NCBI GenBank assembly: GCA_036898135.1
Contig: CM072512.1
Span: forward strand, 22,400,234-22,464,233
Origin: Oncomelania hupensis
Taxonomy: Eukaryota > Mollusca > Gastropoda > Littorinimorpha > Pomatiopsidae
Length of the DNA: 64,000 nucleotides
Reading direction: 5' to 3'
Shown here: positions 46,126 to 59,621 of the stretch, in pieces
Position numbering within the stretch: position 1 is the first letter of the stretch
Layout of the letters: every line of letters starts with the position of its first letter
Notes under the pieces: model-generated
The model's database searches: none
What the model was told of the DNA's origin: nothing
What the model saw: the letters and a program-made list of their open reading frames with translations, nothing else
Position numbers and translations under genes: made by a program

Positions 46126-46482
46126 GAATAAAAAGAAGGAGAAGGAGAAGGAGGAGGAGGAGAAGAAGAAGAAGAAGAAAAAGACGAAGAAGAAGAAGAA
46201 GAAGAACAACAACAACAACAACAACAACCACAACCACAACAACAACAACAACAACAAGTACAAGAACAAGGATGAGGAGGAAGAGGAAGAGGAGCAGGAA
46301 GAAGTGTAGAAGAAGAAGAAGAAGGAGGAGGAGAAAGGGAAGAAGAAAGGAAAAAAGAAACAAACAAACAAAAAGGAAATAAACAAAGAAAGAAGAAGAG
46401 AAAAATGAGGAAGAGAAAAAAGAAGAGTAAGAGGAAGAAGAAACAAACAAAATAAGAGAGAAAGAAAGAACGAAAGAAGAAG

Positions 46483-46514
<32 letters not shown>

Positions 46515-46570
46515 GAAGAAGAAGAAGGAGAAGAAGAAGAAGAAGAAGAGAAGGAGAAGGAGGAGAGAAA
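46126..46570 (+). repeat. Polypurine tract, mostly GAA/GGA with an ACA block
   Basis: About 440 bp almost wholly purine on the + strand apart from an AAC/CAA block at 46206-46260. Arg/Lys/Glu or Leu/Ser/Phe ORFs on both strands come from the repeat. Confidence 0.92.
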
Positions 46571-46784
46571 ATTCGAAGGTTATTTTTCTCCCATTCAGAA
46601 CAGCTACTTTTGATCTATATGATTTTTATGAATATTTTATTCCGGAAAATAAGAAAAGAAGCAACAGCTTTGTTGCAACTCGTTCTTTACGTTGATTTAG
46701 GCTGCTCATACCTTCAAAGGTATAGGCATATTCATAATAATGTTCATTATTTATTTTTAGTTGTATTAATATCTTATTTTTACT

Positions 46785-46842
46785 GGTCCTTATTTGGCTC
46801 GGAAGAGTCCGCTGGACCCAAAGCAATAATCTTGTATTGTAT
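46785..46842 (+). mobile_element. RP retroposon, 3'-terminal fragment
   Basis: Matches the last 58 bp of the family (GGCTCGGAAGAGTCCGCTGG, AAGCAATAATC) and ends in a TTGTATTGTA tail variant. Confidence 0.8.
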
Positions 46843-46849
46843 ATTATCT

Positions 46850-48719
46850 TTTTTTTTTTAAATTATTGTCGTAACTTCATGATGAATGAATGAAAGGTAT
46901 AGCACTAATTTAAGACTTTGGAAAGAGACTGAAGGGATCTCTCTTTTGTCAGAGCCAGCTGAATGAATGGATCAGTTAATTAGTGTATTTATGCAATAAC
47001 TCGACTGTCACTCATACTAATCGAAAAAAAAACTGGATAACAGGGAAAGTTTCACTGACAACGCACTACGGCTGACTAAAACAGTGTGCGGTCTTGCATC
47101 AAAGCGATAATGCCAAACGCAATACTCTCGCTGCATCCAATGCGCAAAGAGAGGTGTTACCCTTAAACAGTGTTATTGGGTGTGATCGCGTAGATTATAC
47201 GTTATAAGCGACTGTTCATTATACTGTAATAGAACCAATGTGTGTATAGTCAGTAGCCGCGTTTCAGTGGACGGGGAAATCTATATGTGGATCGGAATCT
47301 GCAAACGTCTACTAAGCAAATGAGTGAATCAATTATATTAACCTTCACAATAAAACTATAAGGGTTTAACATTTCATAAGCTAATAGGCCTGTACATGGG
47401 AACTAAATTGTGTAAATGTTCGTCAATTTACAAACTCAGATTGTTAAATAGAATAAGATAAAATAGAATAGAATAAACTAAATAAATAAACAAACTCAAT
47501 GTTTATGAGTAGACGCGCTGTCCTGCAATCAAACCCAAATTCAAAAACCCTGCGATCCAAAGGTATTGCTATTATAGAGGTTTGAAAGGAATTATTCAAT
47601 ATCAATAGAGAGGGGATTTTGAAGTACCCGGAGCGACCTGATCACTCTCTCAAATGAAATATTTCTACCTTGGCGGGGATCGAACCATCGGCTATGGAAA
47701 CTTCTTTTCAAACCAACTGTGCTAAAAGCCACCCTTAATTAAACAGTATGTGTGTTTTATCGTTACTAAACCCTCAGCGTGTATAGAATACATTTACCAC
47801 ATGTGGGCAAAATTATATGATCTGTCTCCATCTGTTCTAAATACAGGAAAACTGATAGCACTATAGACTACATCGTTTTTGTTTGTTGGTTTGTTTAAAG
47901 TGATATTCCGGTTTAGGTGTATTTGTGGTATGCCTACTCAGGTTTGACTTAATTTGTGATACAGCTTACTTCATTATATTTAGGCTGAACGTCAAGTATG
48001 CTATAGTTCACTTTCTGATATTCAGGATTGGTTTAATTGGTTAAATATAGCTTACTTTGTGATATTATGCTCTGCAGATGTTCAAGACCAGGAATGAACA
48101 TATAGAATGCTAAATACTCGCAGTTTCAAGGTATATATGTCATACAAGTATATCAGTACACTACATTTTATATTTGAATGCCCAGTTGTAAAAGTCAGGT
48201 TTGAAGAAAATGGACATAAAACAATTGAATAATTATGGATATCTGAGACGAGGTTCTGTATCATCTAAATGCTACAGGAGTTATTAAAGCTATTGCTAAC
48301 TCTCTTATTGGTAAAATTTTATAGACTAATAAGCTTGTAATATATATATATTTTTTTAAGTTAATGCGTTTAAAAGGTTGAATTTTAAATGTATAAAATC
48401 ACATAGATAAATGTGTGGACATAGCTAGGCTTACATTAAAAGAAAGATTGATTGCGAAATTACAGCGAAACATTGGTTACAGTTTTTGTGTGCGATATTC
48501 AGGCGTAGAGTAATTTCTGATATAATTACTTCGTGATGTTCAGGTGTAGATTAATTTATTTTATTCAGGTTGAGCTTAATAGGCATTGGCCTATATGAGG
48601 ACAAGGAACAATCTGGAAAAAAACAACTCTTGAACACGATTATTTTAATAAAGTAGTGTTTACCTGATGAAGTCGTGCTGCAAGATGAAAAACATTGTGA
48701 GAGACAACAGATGACGACA
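46850..48719. other. No recognised gene
   Basis: AT-rich sequence apart from a tRNA-like SINE head at 47664-47735. Confidence 0.4.
47664..47735 (-). mobile_element. tRNA-like SINE head or pseudogene
   Basis: Minus strand A-box TTAGCACAGTTGG and B-box GGTTCGATCCC at tRNA spacing. There is no paired acceptor stem. Confidence 0.5.
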
Positions 48720-48739
48720 CGTTGTTAAAACGGCATACT

Positions 48740-48800
48740 TGACGTCACGCAGTGTGACGGTTGACGTACTTGTGACATCATGTTGGCGGTTAAAGATGGC
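48740..48800 (+). promoter_or_regulatory. CRE/YY1 promoter-like cluster
   Basis: A full CRE TGACGTCA (48740-48747), a half-site TTGACGTAC, GTGACATCA, and AAAGATGGC (YY1-like) covering an ATG at 48796. Spacing and order resemble a TATA-less housekeeping promoter. Confidence 0.5.
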
Positions 48801-48872
48801 TCCATTTGGAGAGCGCCATCTGACAACTGCGTCCAGATTGTCTTCAGGAAGAAGAAAATTAATGACTCTATG
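48796..48872 (+). CDS. Possible first coding exon, unknown gene
   Basis: The ATG at 48796 opens 25 codons plus two bases (MAPFGERHLTTASRLSSGRR then KLMTLW) and ends at ATG/GTGAGT, a strong donor. I do not recognise the product. Support comes from the promoter motifs and the donor only. A long CT tract starts about 65 bp inside the presumed intron. Confidence 0.35.
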
Positions 48873-48937
48873 GTGAGTAATTTTGAATTAGAATTTAATT
48901 TTTAATCTGCCTCCCTAACTGACTGACTGTCTGTCTG

Positions 48938-48955
48938 TCTCTCTCTCTCTCTCTG

Positions 48956-49045
<90 letters not shown>
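48938..49045 (+). repeat. CT microsatellite
   Basis: About 105 bp of TC repeats with TGTC interruptions at the start. Confidence 0.92.
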
Positions 49046-49048
<3 letters not shown>

Positions 49049-50097
49049 GCAATTGATGATTACGAATCTTCATGCTTTGTCTTTCCCTATCTTCATCGCT
49101 GTTAATGTGACCATGATCTTGATTAATAGACTACCCGTTCTTCCTAAACACATTTTGCTTAGTTTTGTTTTGATTTGTTTATTGTATATGGTTGTAGTAA
49201 CTAAAGTATGATTGTATCGATGAAACAAAAAAAAAAAAACTAGCACGAAATTTTCATGCACACTGTAGTCTAAACCTACATACTGTACTCTTTTAAACAC
49301 AGAGGCTAACTCTCTTATGGTTGAGCAGTGACCTATCCGGCCATAATAAAGGCCTTTACAATAAATTGGGCCGTACCCCCCACACAATGCATGGAGGACT
49401 GTGATATTGTGGTGGTCTTCTGCCTCATTGGCAGTGTTTGGCCATTGATCCCTGTCTCTGCCCCGGCCACAAGAATATGATGCTCTCTGTAATTATAGGT
49501 TTAGCCACCTCGCGTTCGCCTCACTCTTCCTCTCCAGCCAAATGACTGGTTTAATACTGGTTGTATAACAGTGCTGACGGTCACTGTTCGTAGAGTTGGC
49601 ATTGAAAACATCTCTCTCTCGCTTTCGGTATGAGTGTGAGTCTATGTCTGTCTGTCTGTTTTTTGTCTTTCTCTGTATTAGTCTCTGTTTCTGTCTCTCA
49701 ATTTCTAAAAGCGCGCGCGCATGTGAATGTATGTGTGTTTGCGCGCGCGCGTGCGTGTGTGTCTATGCATCTTTGTTTTTGTTTCTACCAGTGTATTATA
49801 CTGGTTGCACGATGTGGATCTTTTGACATTGAAACGGACACCACTCACCGCATCATTCTTCTTCCCCGTCTCTCTATTTCTCCCTCTCTTTCTCTCTCTC
49901 GCTCGATCTGCCTGTCTTGAGCGTGTATGTACACGAGTTTGTGCGAGAGTGTGAGTGAGACTGTGGTCTGCTTTGCGTAGTTAAGCTAGGAAGAATTCTG
50001 TATGATCAATTCGGTATTAATCGACTTATTTTGCTACTTCGCGTAACTTTTTTTAAAAAAAGTTACTGTTCTTTCAATGGCGATTGTGTGTGTATGT

Positions 50098-50141
<44 letters not shown>

Positions 50142-51720
50142 GTAGGTGTGTGTGTGTGTGTGTACGATGCATACGATAAATAAGGTTCAACAGTTCCACT
50201 CTCGAGTATAATTATGCGCGACCTAATTTGACTGGTTTTTTTTTTGTAAAGGCCAACAGTAACACAAAATGCAAGGTTGTTTCCCTTGTGTCGTAGATGG
50301 ATGTGTGTTGAACTTGGATGTTTCAATAATCTTCTTTTGTCAGAAAATGCATGGCTGTGTTTAATAACGTGCATTGTTATTCTGAATAAGTTCCGTAAAC
50401 TGTGCACAGATCTCGAGTGTTTAGTTAGATATGATGTTATTGTGTTAAAGTAGTTTTGCTAATTGATTTTATTTTAATTGATATTCTAACAGTTATTGTT
50501 ACAAGCTCCAAGAGCAAGATGTACAAAAGCACACCCAGTGCTTAGGCCCCTATTTTTTTTTTTACCCTTGTTTGCTTACATTAACATTGTTATCTTATAT
50601 TATCACCTACTCGATGTCTTTCTTCTCTCCCTGCGTCTAAGCGTGTATTTGAATTTGTGTTTGGGAAAGGGATTTTCGAATTTTGAGTTTTTTTAAAAAT
50701 GTTTTTGAAGGGATGAAATTCATTTTATATCCTGATGCGCTAAATAGTTCAACCTGTCCTAACAGAAAGAGAGAGAGAGAGAGAGAGTGAGTGAGTGAAA
50801 GAGAGAGAGAGACTTTAGAATGTTTTATGGAATAAAGCTTCTATTTTAGGCACTTTATTGTCCCTTTTTATCGGGAAAGCCTGTGGCGCCCCCATATCCA
50901 ACCTACCTAATATTAATTGTGTTTTTAAAATTTTGCTGGGGGAGTAAACCGGAGAAAACCCCCGAGACGCCTGCCCGAATCGAAAGTAAATAATATTCGG
51001 AGAAACGTAACGCCCAGATGCTGGATCAATCCCACACCTGTCAGGCACCATTGGTTTCCAGCCTGTGGACAAGGCAAGTTAGTCCCGCCTTAGACAACTC
51101 GGCCACAACGCTCATATCAAGGGGACGGGAGATACAATGGGAATATTAAGAATAAATCGATCAATCAAAACAATTAAACCGTATATTCTGCCTGCAGATT
51201 ATCAATTCATACAGACTGATAGTTAAAATATATACCTCACACACATTACTATGCAGACCCAAACATGTATTACTTCATTTATCAAATTTTTGGATTTACG
51301 CGTTTGCCAAACCCACGCTCACATATAACACACGACTTCCAACCACAACAAAATATTTAATTTGAACAGCCTCCTGCCTAAAGCTTGTTGCTTTCTATTA
51401 TGTGCAAACATTTGTAAACGAACCATGCAATCTGTCTGATCATTCTTTCATCCATGCATGTCATTATCTGAACAAAATGTCTTCCTGATTATAAACATTT
51501 ACCTCTTTAAATGTGTTTGGACGAATGTTATACATGTGACAAAACAACATGTGGCAGCTCAGTTTCTTCCGCGCCAGGGCAGAAAGGACAGTCATTTGAC
51601 ACAAACTGTGTGATGTTGTATGTATTCTTGTGTACTTTCAGGTTACTTATACCTAGCCTCAATCGTACAAGGGAGTCTCTCACTTTTGCTTAATACAGTC
51701 CAAGTATATTTTTGTCTTCC
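49046..51720. other. Intergenic or intronic, microsatellites only
   Basis: Contains TG (50085-50163), GA (50766-50812) and CT blocks near 49610-49700 and 49860-49905. A tRNA-Ser/Leu-like minus-strand segment at about 51008-51113 (GTTGTGGCCGAGTTG) is a possible SINE head. No gene supported. Confidence 0.4.
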
Positions 51721-51722
51721 TG

Positions 51723-52250
51723 TCCTATCCTATCCCGTAACTCGAAGGTCGTTGGGGTACCACAGATGATTGTTTTACCAGCGTATTCCATCTTTCTATG
51801 TCCTCAGCCACCCTCATGGCTTAGCTCAGTGTCAAGCCAGTCTATTCTCGAATGTTGTCCTCCCACCTCTTTTTTTTCTCTCTTCTTCTGCCTCCTCGCG
51901 CCGTGCTTTGCAGGATGGTCTTTGTAAGGCCCGATGCTCTGGTGACGTGGCCATAACATCGGAGTTTCCGTTTCTTCACCACTGTGAGCATGTCATCGTG
52001 TTGTCCAATGGCTTGTGTGATGGTCTGACGGACTTTGTCGCTTGTGATGTTCTGGGTATAGGAAATGCCCAGAAGTCTTCTGTAGCACCTCATCTGCATG
52101 CTTTGTATTCTTCGTTGTAGGTCTGCCATGTTTCGCATGCGTATAAGAAGATGGAGATGACAAGCTTAGGAAGCGCAGTAGCTTTACTTTGGAGTGTAGA
52201 CTGATGGTCCTGTCTTTCCAAATGAGCTTCAACCTTGTCAGGGCAGCAGT
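51723..52250 (-). mobile_element. RTE LINE 3' fragment
   Basis: TATCC tail at 51723, then coding for RWEDNIRE, RKLRCYGHVTR, ITQAIGQHDDMLTVVKK and RRIQSMQMRCYRRLLGISYT. Small deletions (LVISIFLYACETWQTYNEE) break it. It lies head-to-head with the next copy. Confidence 0.9.
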
Positions 52251-52399
52251 CTGTCTTCAAATTGGTCTTAATCCGCCTGTACTGACAAAATCGGTAAATA
52301 TAATTTAAAGCTGCATTCCAGTCTTGTTCGTTGATGTCCATAAGCCTCTGTTTAAATTGGTAAATATATTATTCTCATGACCTACACCCTGGGACAGCA

Positions 52400-54430
52400 G
52401 CGCAAAGGCAAAGCCAGTCCTTTCCAAAAGAGATCTCAGTTCGGACATCCAGTTATGTTTTCCATTACTGTCGCCCGGCACAAGGACCGCGCCTTCCGTT
52501 GGCCACCAGGACGAAGGTGATAAGTATGCTACTGATGGACAAATTAGCAAGATCCGCACGATAAACAACATCGTCATAGGAACCTGGAATTATAGGACCC
52601 TAACTGCGGAAGGAAAATTAGAAGAACTGGCCCACGAGTTGGACCACTATCGATGGAACGTTCTAGGTATCAGCAAACTGCGCTGAAAAGGCCTAGGTGA
52701 AACAACGACCGACAAAGGCCACAAGCTCTATTTCAGCGGTAGAGATGACAGGCACGAACACGGCGTTGGATTCTTGGTCCACAAGAACATTCTAGCCGCT
52801 GTCATGGGTTGCCGCCCAGTCTCCAGTAGACTCATTACCATCCGTCTGAGAGCAGCCCCTTTCAACATCACCATCATCCAGGCCTATGCCCAAACATCAG
52901 ACTATGACGACAGCGAAGTGCATGATTTTTATGAAAATCTACAGGCGGTCCTTGACCAAGTGCCGAAGAAGGACATAGTCATAGTGCAAGGCGACTGGAA
53001 TGCGACTGGAATGACAAGGTTAGCCAAAATGCGCACCACAACTTGGGAGACACATGTGGACTCCACTGCAACAACGAGACAAATGACAGGTAACCTTCAG
53101 GAGTGTGAAAATTACCGCACCTTGCAGCCTCATCAGCCATCCCAGCAAGGTCCTCCTGAAAATAACACTCAACAGGTTGAAACCCCAAGCTGAACAAATC
53201 ATAGCTGAAGAACAAGCAGGATTCAAGGCAGGGCAAAGTACCACTGAACAGATTTTCAACCTCAGAATAATCTGTGAGAAATACCTACAGCACCAACAAC
53301 ATCTATATCATGTGTTCATAGACTTCAAGAAGGCGTTTGACCGAGTCTGGCATGCAGCTCTATGGGCAACAATGAAAGTGTACAACATCAGCCCTAAAAT
53401 TATTGAAGTCATCAAAAGCCTGTCTGACAAGGCTACCAGTGCAGTCCTCCATAACAGCGTCATCGGGAACTGGTTCAGAACAACAATCGGTGTGCGTCAA
53501 GGATGCCTACTCTCTCCAACACTCTTCAACATCTTCCCAGAGCGCATCATGTCAGATGCTCTTGCAGATCACGAAGGCACAGTCAGCATAGGGGGTAGAG
53601 CAATCTCCAATCTTCGTTTTGCGGATGACATTGATGGATTGGCTGGAGAGGAACAAGAACTTGATCTGCTGGTACAGAGGCTTGACACCACCTCCAGAGC
53701 TTTTGGAATGGAAATAAGTGCAGAGAAGACCAACACGATGACCAACAACACCAATGGCATTAACACGGACATCAAAGTCCAAGGCCAATCCCTCAACGCA
53801 GTGCATAGCTTCAAATATTTGGGAGCCATTGTGTCAGACAATGGGTCGCGACAGGAAGTCCTCTCCAGGATCGCACAAACAATGCTGCCCTGACAAAGTT
53901 GAAACCCATTTGGAAAAACAGGACCATTAGTTTACATTCCAAAGTAAGACTGCTGCGCTCCCTTGTCATCTCCATCTTCCTATATGCTTGCGAAGCATGG
54001 ATCCTCACAGCAAATCTACAACGAAGACTACAAAGCATGGAGATGAGGTGCTACAGATGACTTCTGGGCATTTTCTATACCCAACACATCACCAACGATG
54101 AAGTCCGACAGACCATCACACAAGCCATTGGACAACACGATGACCTGCTCAGAGTGGTGAAGAAACGGAAACTCCGATGGTATGGCCACGTCACCAGATC
54201 ATCAGGCCTTGCAAAGACCATTCTGCAAGGAACATTGCAAGGAGGTAGAAGAAGAGGGAGACCAAAAAAGAGGTGGGAGGACAACATTCGAGAATGGACT
54301 GGTTTGACACTGAGCGAAGCCATTAGGGCTGCTGAGGACAGAGAAAGATGGAGTATGCTGGTTAAACGATCATCTGTGGTGCCCATACGACCTCCGGGTT
54401 ACGGGACAGGATAGGATAGGGATAGGATAG
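52400..54430 (+). mobile_element. RTE LINE, endonuclease plus RT with internal deletion
   Basis: The only copy here that retains the APE endonuclease: GTWNYRTLTAEGKLEELAHE, VGFLVHKNI, PFNITIIQAYAQTSDYDDSE and VQGDWNA. After 53096 it jumps to the RT (QECENYRT), losing the C-terminal endonuclease and N-terminal RT. A 262-residue ORF (53105-53893) carries EEQAGFKAGQSTTEQIF, VFIDFKKAFDRVWHAALW, GVRQGCLLSPTLFNIF and RFADDIDGLAG (FADD catalytic pair). The C-terminus and GGATAGGATAG tail end at 54430. A stop follows SKLR in the endonuclease. Confidence 0.93.
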
Positions 54431-55047
54431 TCCATGGCACACAGCATGCGATACGCTTGGTTTTTAGAGCCGAGTGTCATCCATCCTCAACAGTCTGAAC
54501 CAGTATATGAATGCTTTGATATAACCAATTAATCTTAATTAGTGTCTTCCCAAGTCACCATACACTGTTTTGTTTGGAGTTCTTGGTGCTACATTTAGGA
54601 AACTTGTACATGCAAATTAACGTACATTTTATTTTGGATCTTTTCTGATAAGCAATCTCAATACCTCTGATGCATACAAGAGCATAGGTTGAATCATCGT
54701 GTCAAACAACTTAAAGAATGCTTGTCTGGTTAAAGCCTCAAGACTAATAAGGGGCTCTGAGCACTCCAAACAAAGCCTTCGTCCCTTTGATGGCCAGATG
54801 ATTTGCACTTCAGTTGATTCTCATAGCTGTTGTCAAGGTAAAGCATAAGTACACGTAGTTTTTTTACACGTAGCATTTTACGACTTCTAGTTCATTTCAC
54901 TGGACAAACCATTTTTTGCTCTTCTCAAGAAATCCCCAATGTCTAAAACCATGACTTTACTCTTATCGGTGTTAATAGTCAGCCCTAATTCCTGGCTCCT
55001 GGCACATTTGATTAACTATGCCTACATGTAGTTGAGTTTGAACAGGA
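54431..55047. other. No recognised gene
   Basis: Unidentified sequence. Isolated fragments read like old LINE coding on the minus strand, but nothing that I can place. Confidence 0.35.
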
Positions 55048-55048
55048 G

Positions 55049-55096
<48 letters not shown>

Positions 55097-55186
55097 CAGT
55101 GATGTGTTCAATTGGAATCAAGCCCATAGGTGCAAATAGGGACAAGCGCTATGCATGAATTATTATTATTATTGTTATTATTATTA

Positions 55187-55261
<75 letters not shown>

Positions 55262-55262
55262 C

Positions 55263-55326
<64 letters not shown>
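55048..55326 (+). repeat. GA, ATT and CAT microsatellites in series
   Basis: GA repeats at 55048-55095, ATT repeats at 55160-55258 running directly into CAT repeats at 55259-55326. Confidence 0.93.
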
Positions 55327-55327
<1 letters not shown>

Positions 55328-55331
55328 CTAC

Positions 55332-56255
55332 TGATCGCTAAACGCCATACGCCAAATCAGCTCCTTCCGCCACTATCTTACAGTCACTGCCACCAAAACC
55401 CTAGTCTGCGCTCTCGTCCTTTCTCGTCTTGACTATTGCAACTCTCTCCTCGCTGGCTCCCCAAAACACATCATTGACAAACTACAAAAGGTTCAGAACT
55501 CAGCAGCTAGACTAGTATTCCGAGCTAAGAAACGCGATCACATCACACCTCTACTACATTCCCTTCACTGGCTTCCTGTGCAAGCACGCACCTCTCTGTT
55601 CTCTGTCACAACTTCTTCACAGATTCTTGTCCTTCCTACCTTGCTGATCTACTGTCTGTCTACTCCCCTTCACGCACTTTAAGATCTTCTGCTGACACTC
55701 GCACACTCAAGGTTCTCGTCACCCGCACTAAGACATACGGCCAACGTGCATTCGCTTACTCCGCACCTAAGCAGTGGAATTCCCTTCCCTCCCATATCCG
55801 CAACATACAATCAACACAAGCATTCAAAAAGGCCATCAAAACCCACCTCTTCAAACTGCATTATTCAGACTGATTTGTATCCCGCTGCCATTCTCTCCTC
55901 TTTTGTCTCTGTCTGATCCGTAAGTGTATACACGGCTGTAAATATTTATACTGTTTTTCCTCCTGGGCCTAACCGGACATATAAATAGCTGTGAATAGGT
56001 TTTTGCTATTCTATTTCTGTCTTTTTTGTCATTTGTGTACATAGTTGTAAATAGTCTATTTCTGTCTTTTTTGTAATTTGTGTACATATTTGTAAATAGT
56101 TTGTACCTTTACTGTTCCGTCTTTTGGTGTATTATAGCAAAAGCGATGTTTTATCATGTGCATGTATTTATATGTAATGACTATGTAAAGCGTGGTGAGT
56201 CTGGTCATAGGCTGGACTACCCGCTATATAAAAATCCGTTATTATTAATAAATAA
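55332..56255 (+). mobile_element. CR1/L2-type LINE, RT C-terminus and 3' UTR
   Basis: Coding reads LVLSRLDYCNSLLAGSPKHI, QKVQNSAARLVFRAKKRD, HSLHWLPVQART, SPSRTLRSSADTRTLK and WNSLPSHIR, then TGA near 55873. The 3' UTR ends AGCGTGGTGAG...CGCTATATAAAAAT with ATTATTAAT. A one-base frameshift lies near 55600. It is 5'-truncated and non-functional. Confidence 0.88.
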
Positions 56256-58118
<1,863 letters not shown>

Positions 58119-58374
58119 ATAAAGGCCTGTCTTAATTGGAAGATTCGGGGAAGTTCACGAACCTTTTCTTCGAGGTTCTCAGATCTCGAAACTAGATTCC
58201 TGAACCTTTTGGGAAAAATAGACCCTATATTCCTGAACCTTTTGGAAAAAAAGACCCTATATTCCTGAACCTTTTAGGAATAAAAGGTTCACAAACCTAA
58301 GTTCGGGATCTGAGAACCTGGAAAAAGAAAAGGTTCGGGAACCTCCACGAACCTTTCAATTAGACAAGCCTTAA
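58119..58374. mobile_element. Foldback MITE, about 75-bp arms and an internal 33-bp repeat
   Basis: Arms 58119-58195 and 58300-58374 are inverted (shared GGCYTGTCT, AATTG, GAACCTTTTCTT and GGTTCTCAGATC). Between them TTCCTGAACCTTTTGG with AAAAATAGACCCTATA-type spacing repeats about 2.5 times at 58198-58285. No ORF. Confidence 0.82.
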
Positions 58375-59621
58375 GTTAGACGCTCCCCCCAAATACTGTG
58401 CCTCTGCTGAACAGAGAAACACAATCACTGCATGTGTCCAAAATCTGTGAACATTATTGATAAGCGAATAACGATCTAGGGCGATCGATGTTATCTTGCA
58501 TGCCATAATTGCGAAGCGGACTGAGCATTCACGAAATAACCCCAAATGGTCCCAAATTCAGTGGGCTGATTATGCAACATGTAAGGTACAAATATTGCAA
58601 TTAAAAGGATCCTTTATCCATAATAACTGTATAGTAATAGTCTGAGTGTTGACGATATCGTGGTACACTTTCATAGCGCTATTTTCTCCAGGCTGAAGTA
58701 TCGGAGCCTATCTTCGGTGCACTCCCGAATGAGAAAAAAAATGAAGCCAGCAAAATAAGAACTAGGGAAAATAAACCCAGTAACAAACAAATAATCAAAT
58801 AATCAATTTCGATTGTCAGCGACGTTAATTGTGGGCATTTGAAATATAAGACACTACAGATTTTTTAAAGATTTTCAACTAGACTTACTGTAATAGGGGA
58901 TAGAGACTTAGGGACTTCCCTATTCTCAAGGCTTGCTTCAGTAGAGCTGTGCCTATCTATTTCCTTGCGTATTATTGGGGTTATTCTACGCATGAACGAG
59001 TAAACTCCGAATTTTAATTTTTACAATAACAGTTTGTTGATTAATATTGAAACTAATTTTGTAAATAAATAAAATATTTTCATAAATTTATAAATGTAAT
59101 TTTCTGTCAGACCGGGAACGGGATTGCTTTAGAGAGAAATAAAATCATATTATAGTTCAGCTGTTTCTTATTTTATTACTCTAGGACTTATAGTTTCTTG
59201 AATATAGTTTTTTTTTACATTCCGTTTTAATTATTATTCTACTACTTTGAGTGAGAAAGAAGAGAACCATAAAATTAGCAAAACTTATATTGGAGTTGTG
59301 TTCCCACTGTTGCGTATTTTACGTCTTCGGTGTTTCAAGTTTATCTCTCTGTCTCAATTTGTGTAATTATATAAGAAAGGCCTCTTGATGAATGCGTGTA
59401 TACGTGAAATTGGACCATTAAAAACTGTATACAGACTAATATCAAGTTTGTAGGAATCTTCGGAAAATAAAGCTAATTATTTTATAACACGCACAAAGAA
59501 GTTTATGACAATGAGCAACGCCACCCAGAACAGGGCAGGAGTTGGAGGAGGGGGGAGCAGTGCCTGCTGGGTATATTAGTGTTCCTGGCACGAACCCGTC
59601 TATGACATGTACAGGAGCGTA
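58375..59621. other. No recognised gene
   Basis: AT-rich, short ORFs only. Confidence 0.4.

Noticed and set aside
46046..46450. Leu/Val/Phe-rich ORF resembling a membrane protein
   Set aside because: It is a reading of the polypurine tract on the opposite strand.
52333..54445. GTCCAT as TSD of the 52.4-54.4 kb RTE copy
   Set aside because: Six bases matched once on the left at an uncertain element boundary is too weak to claim.
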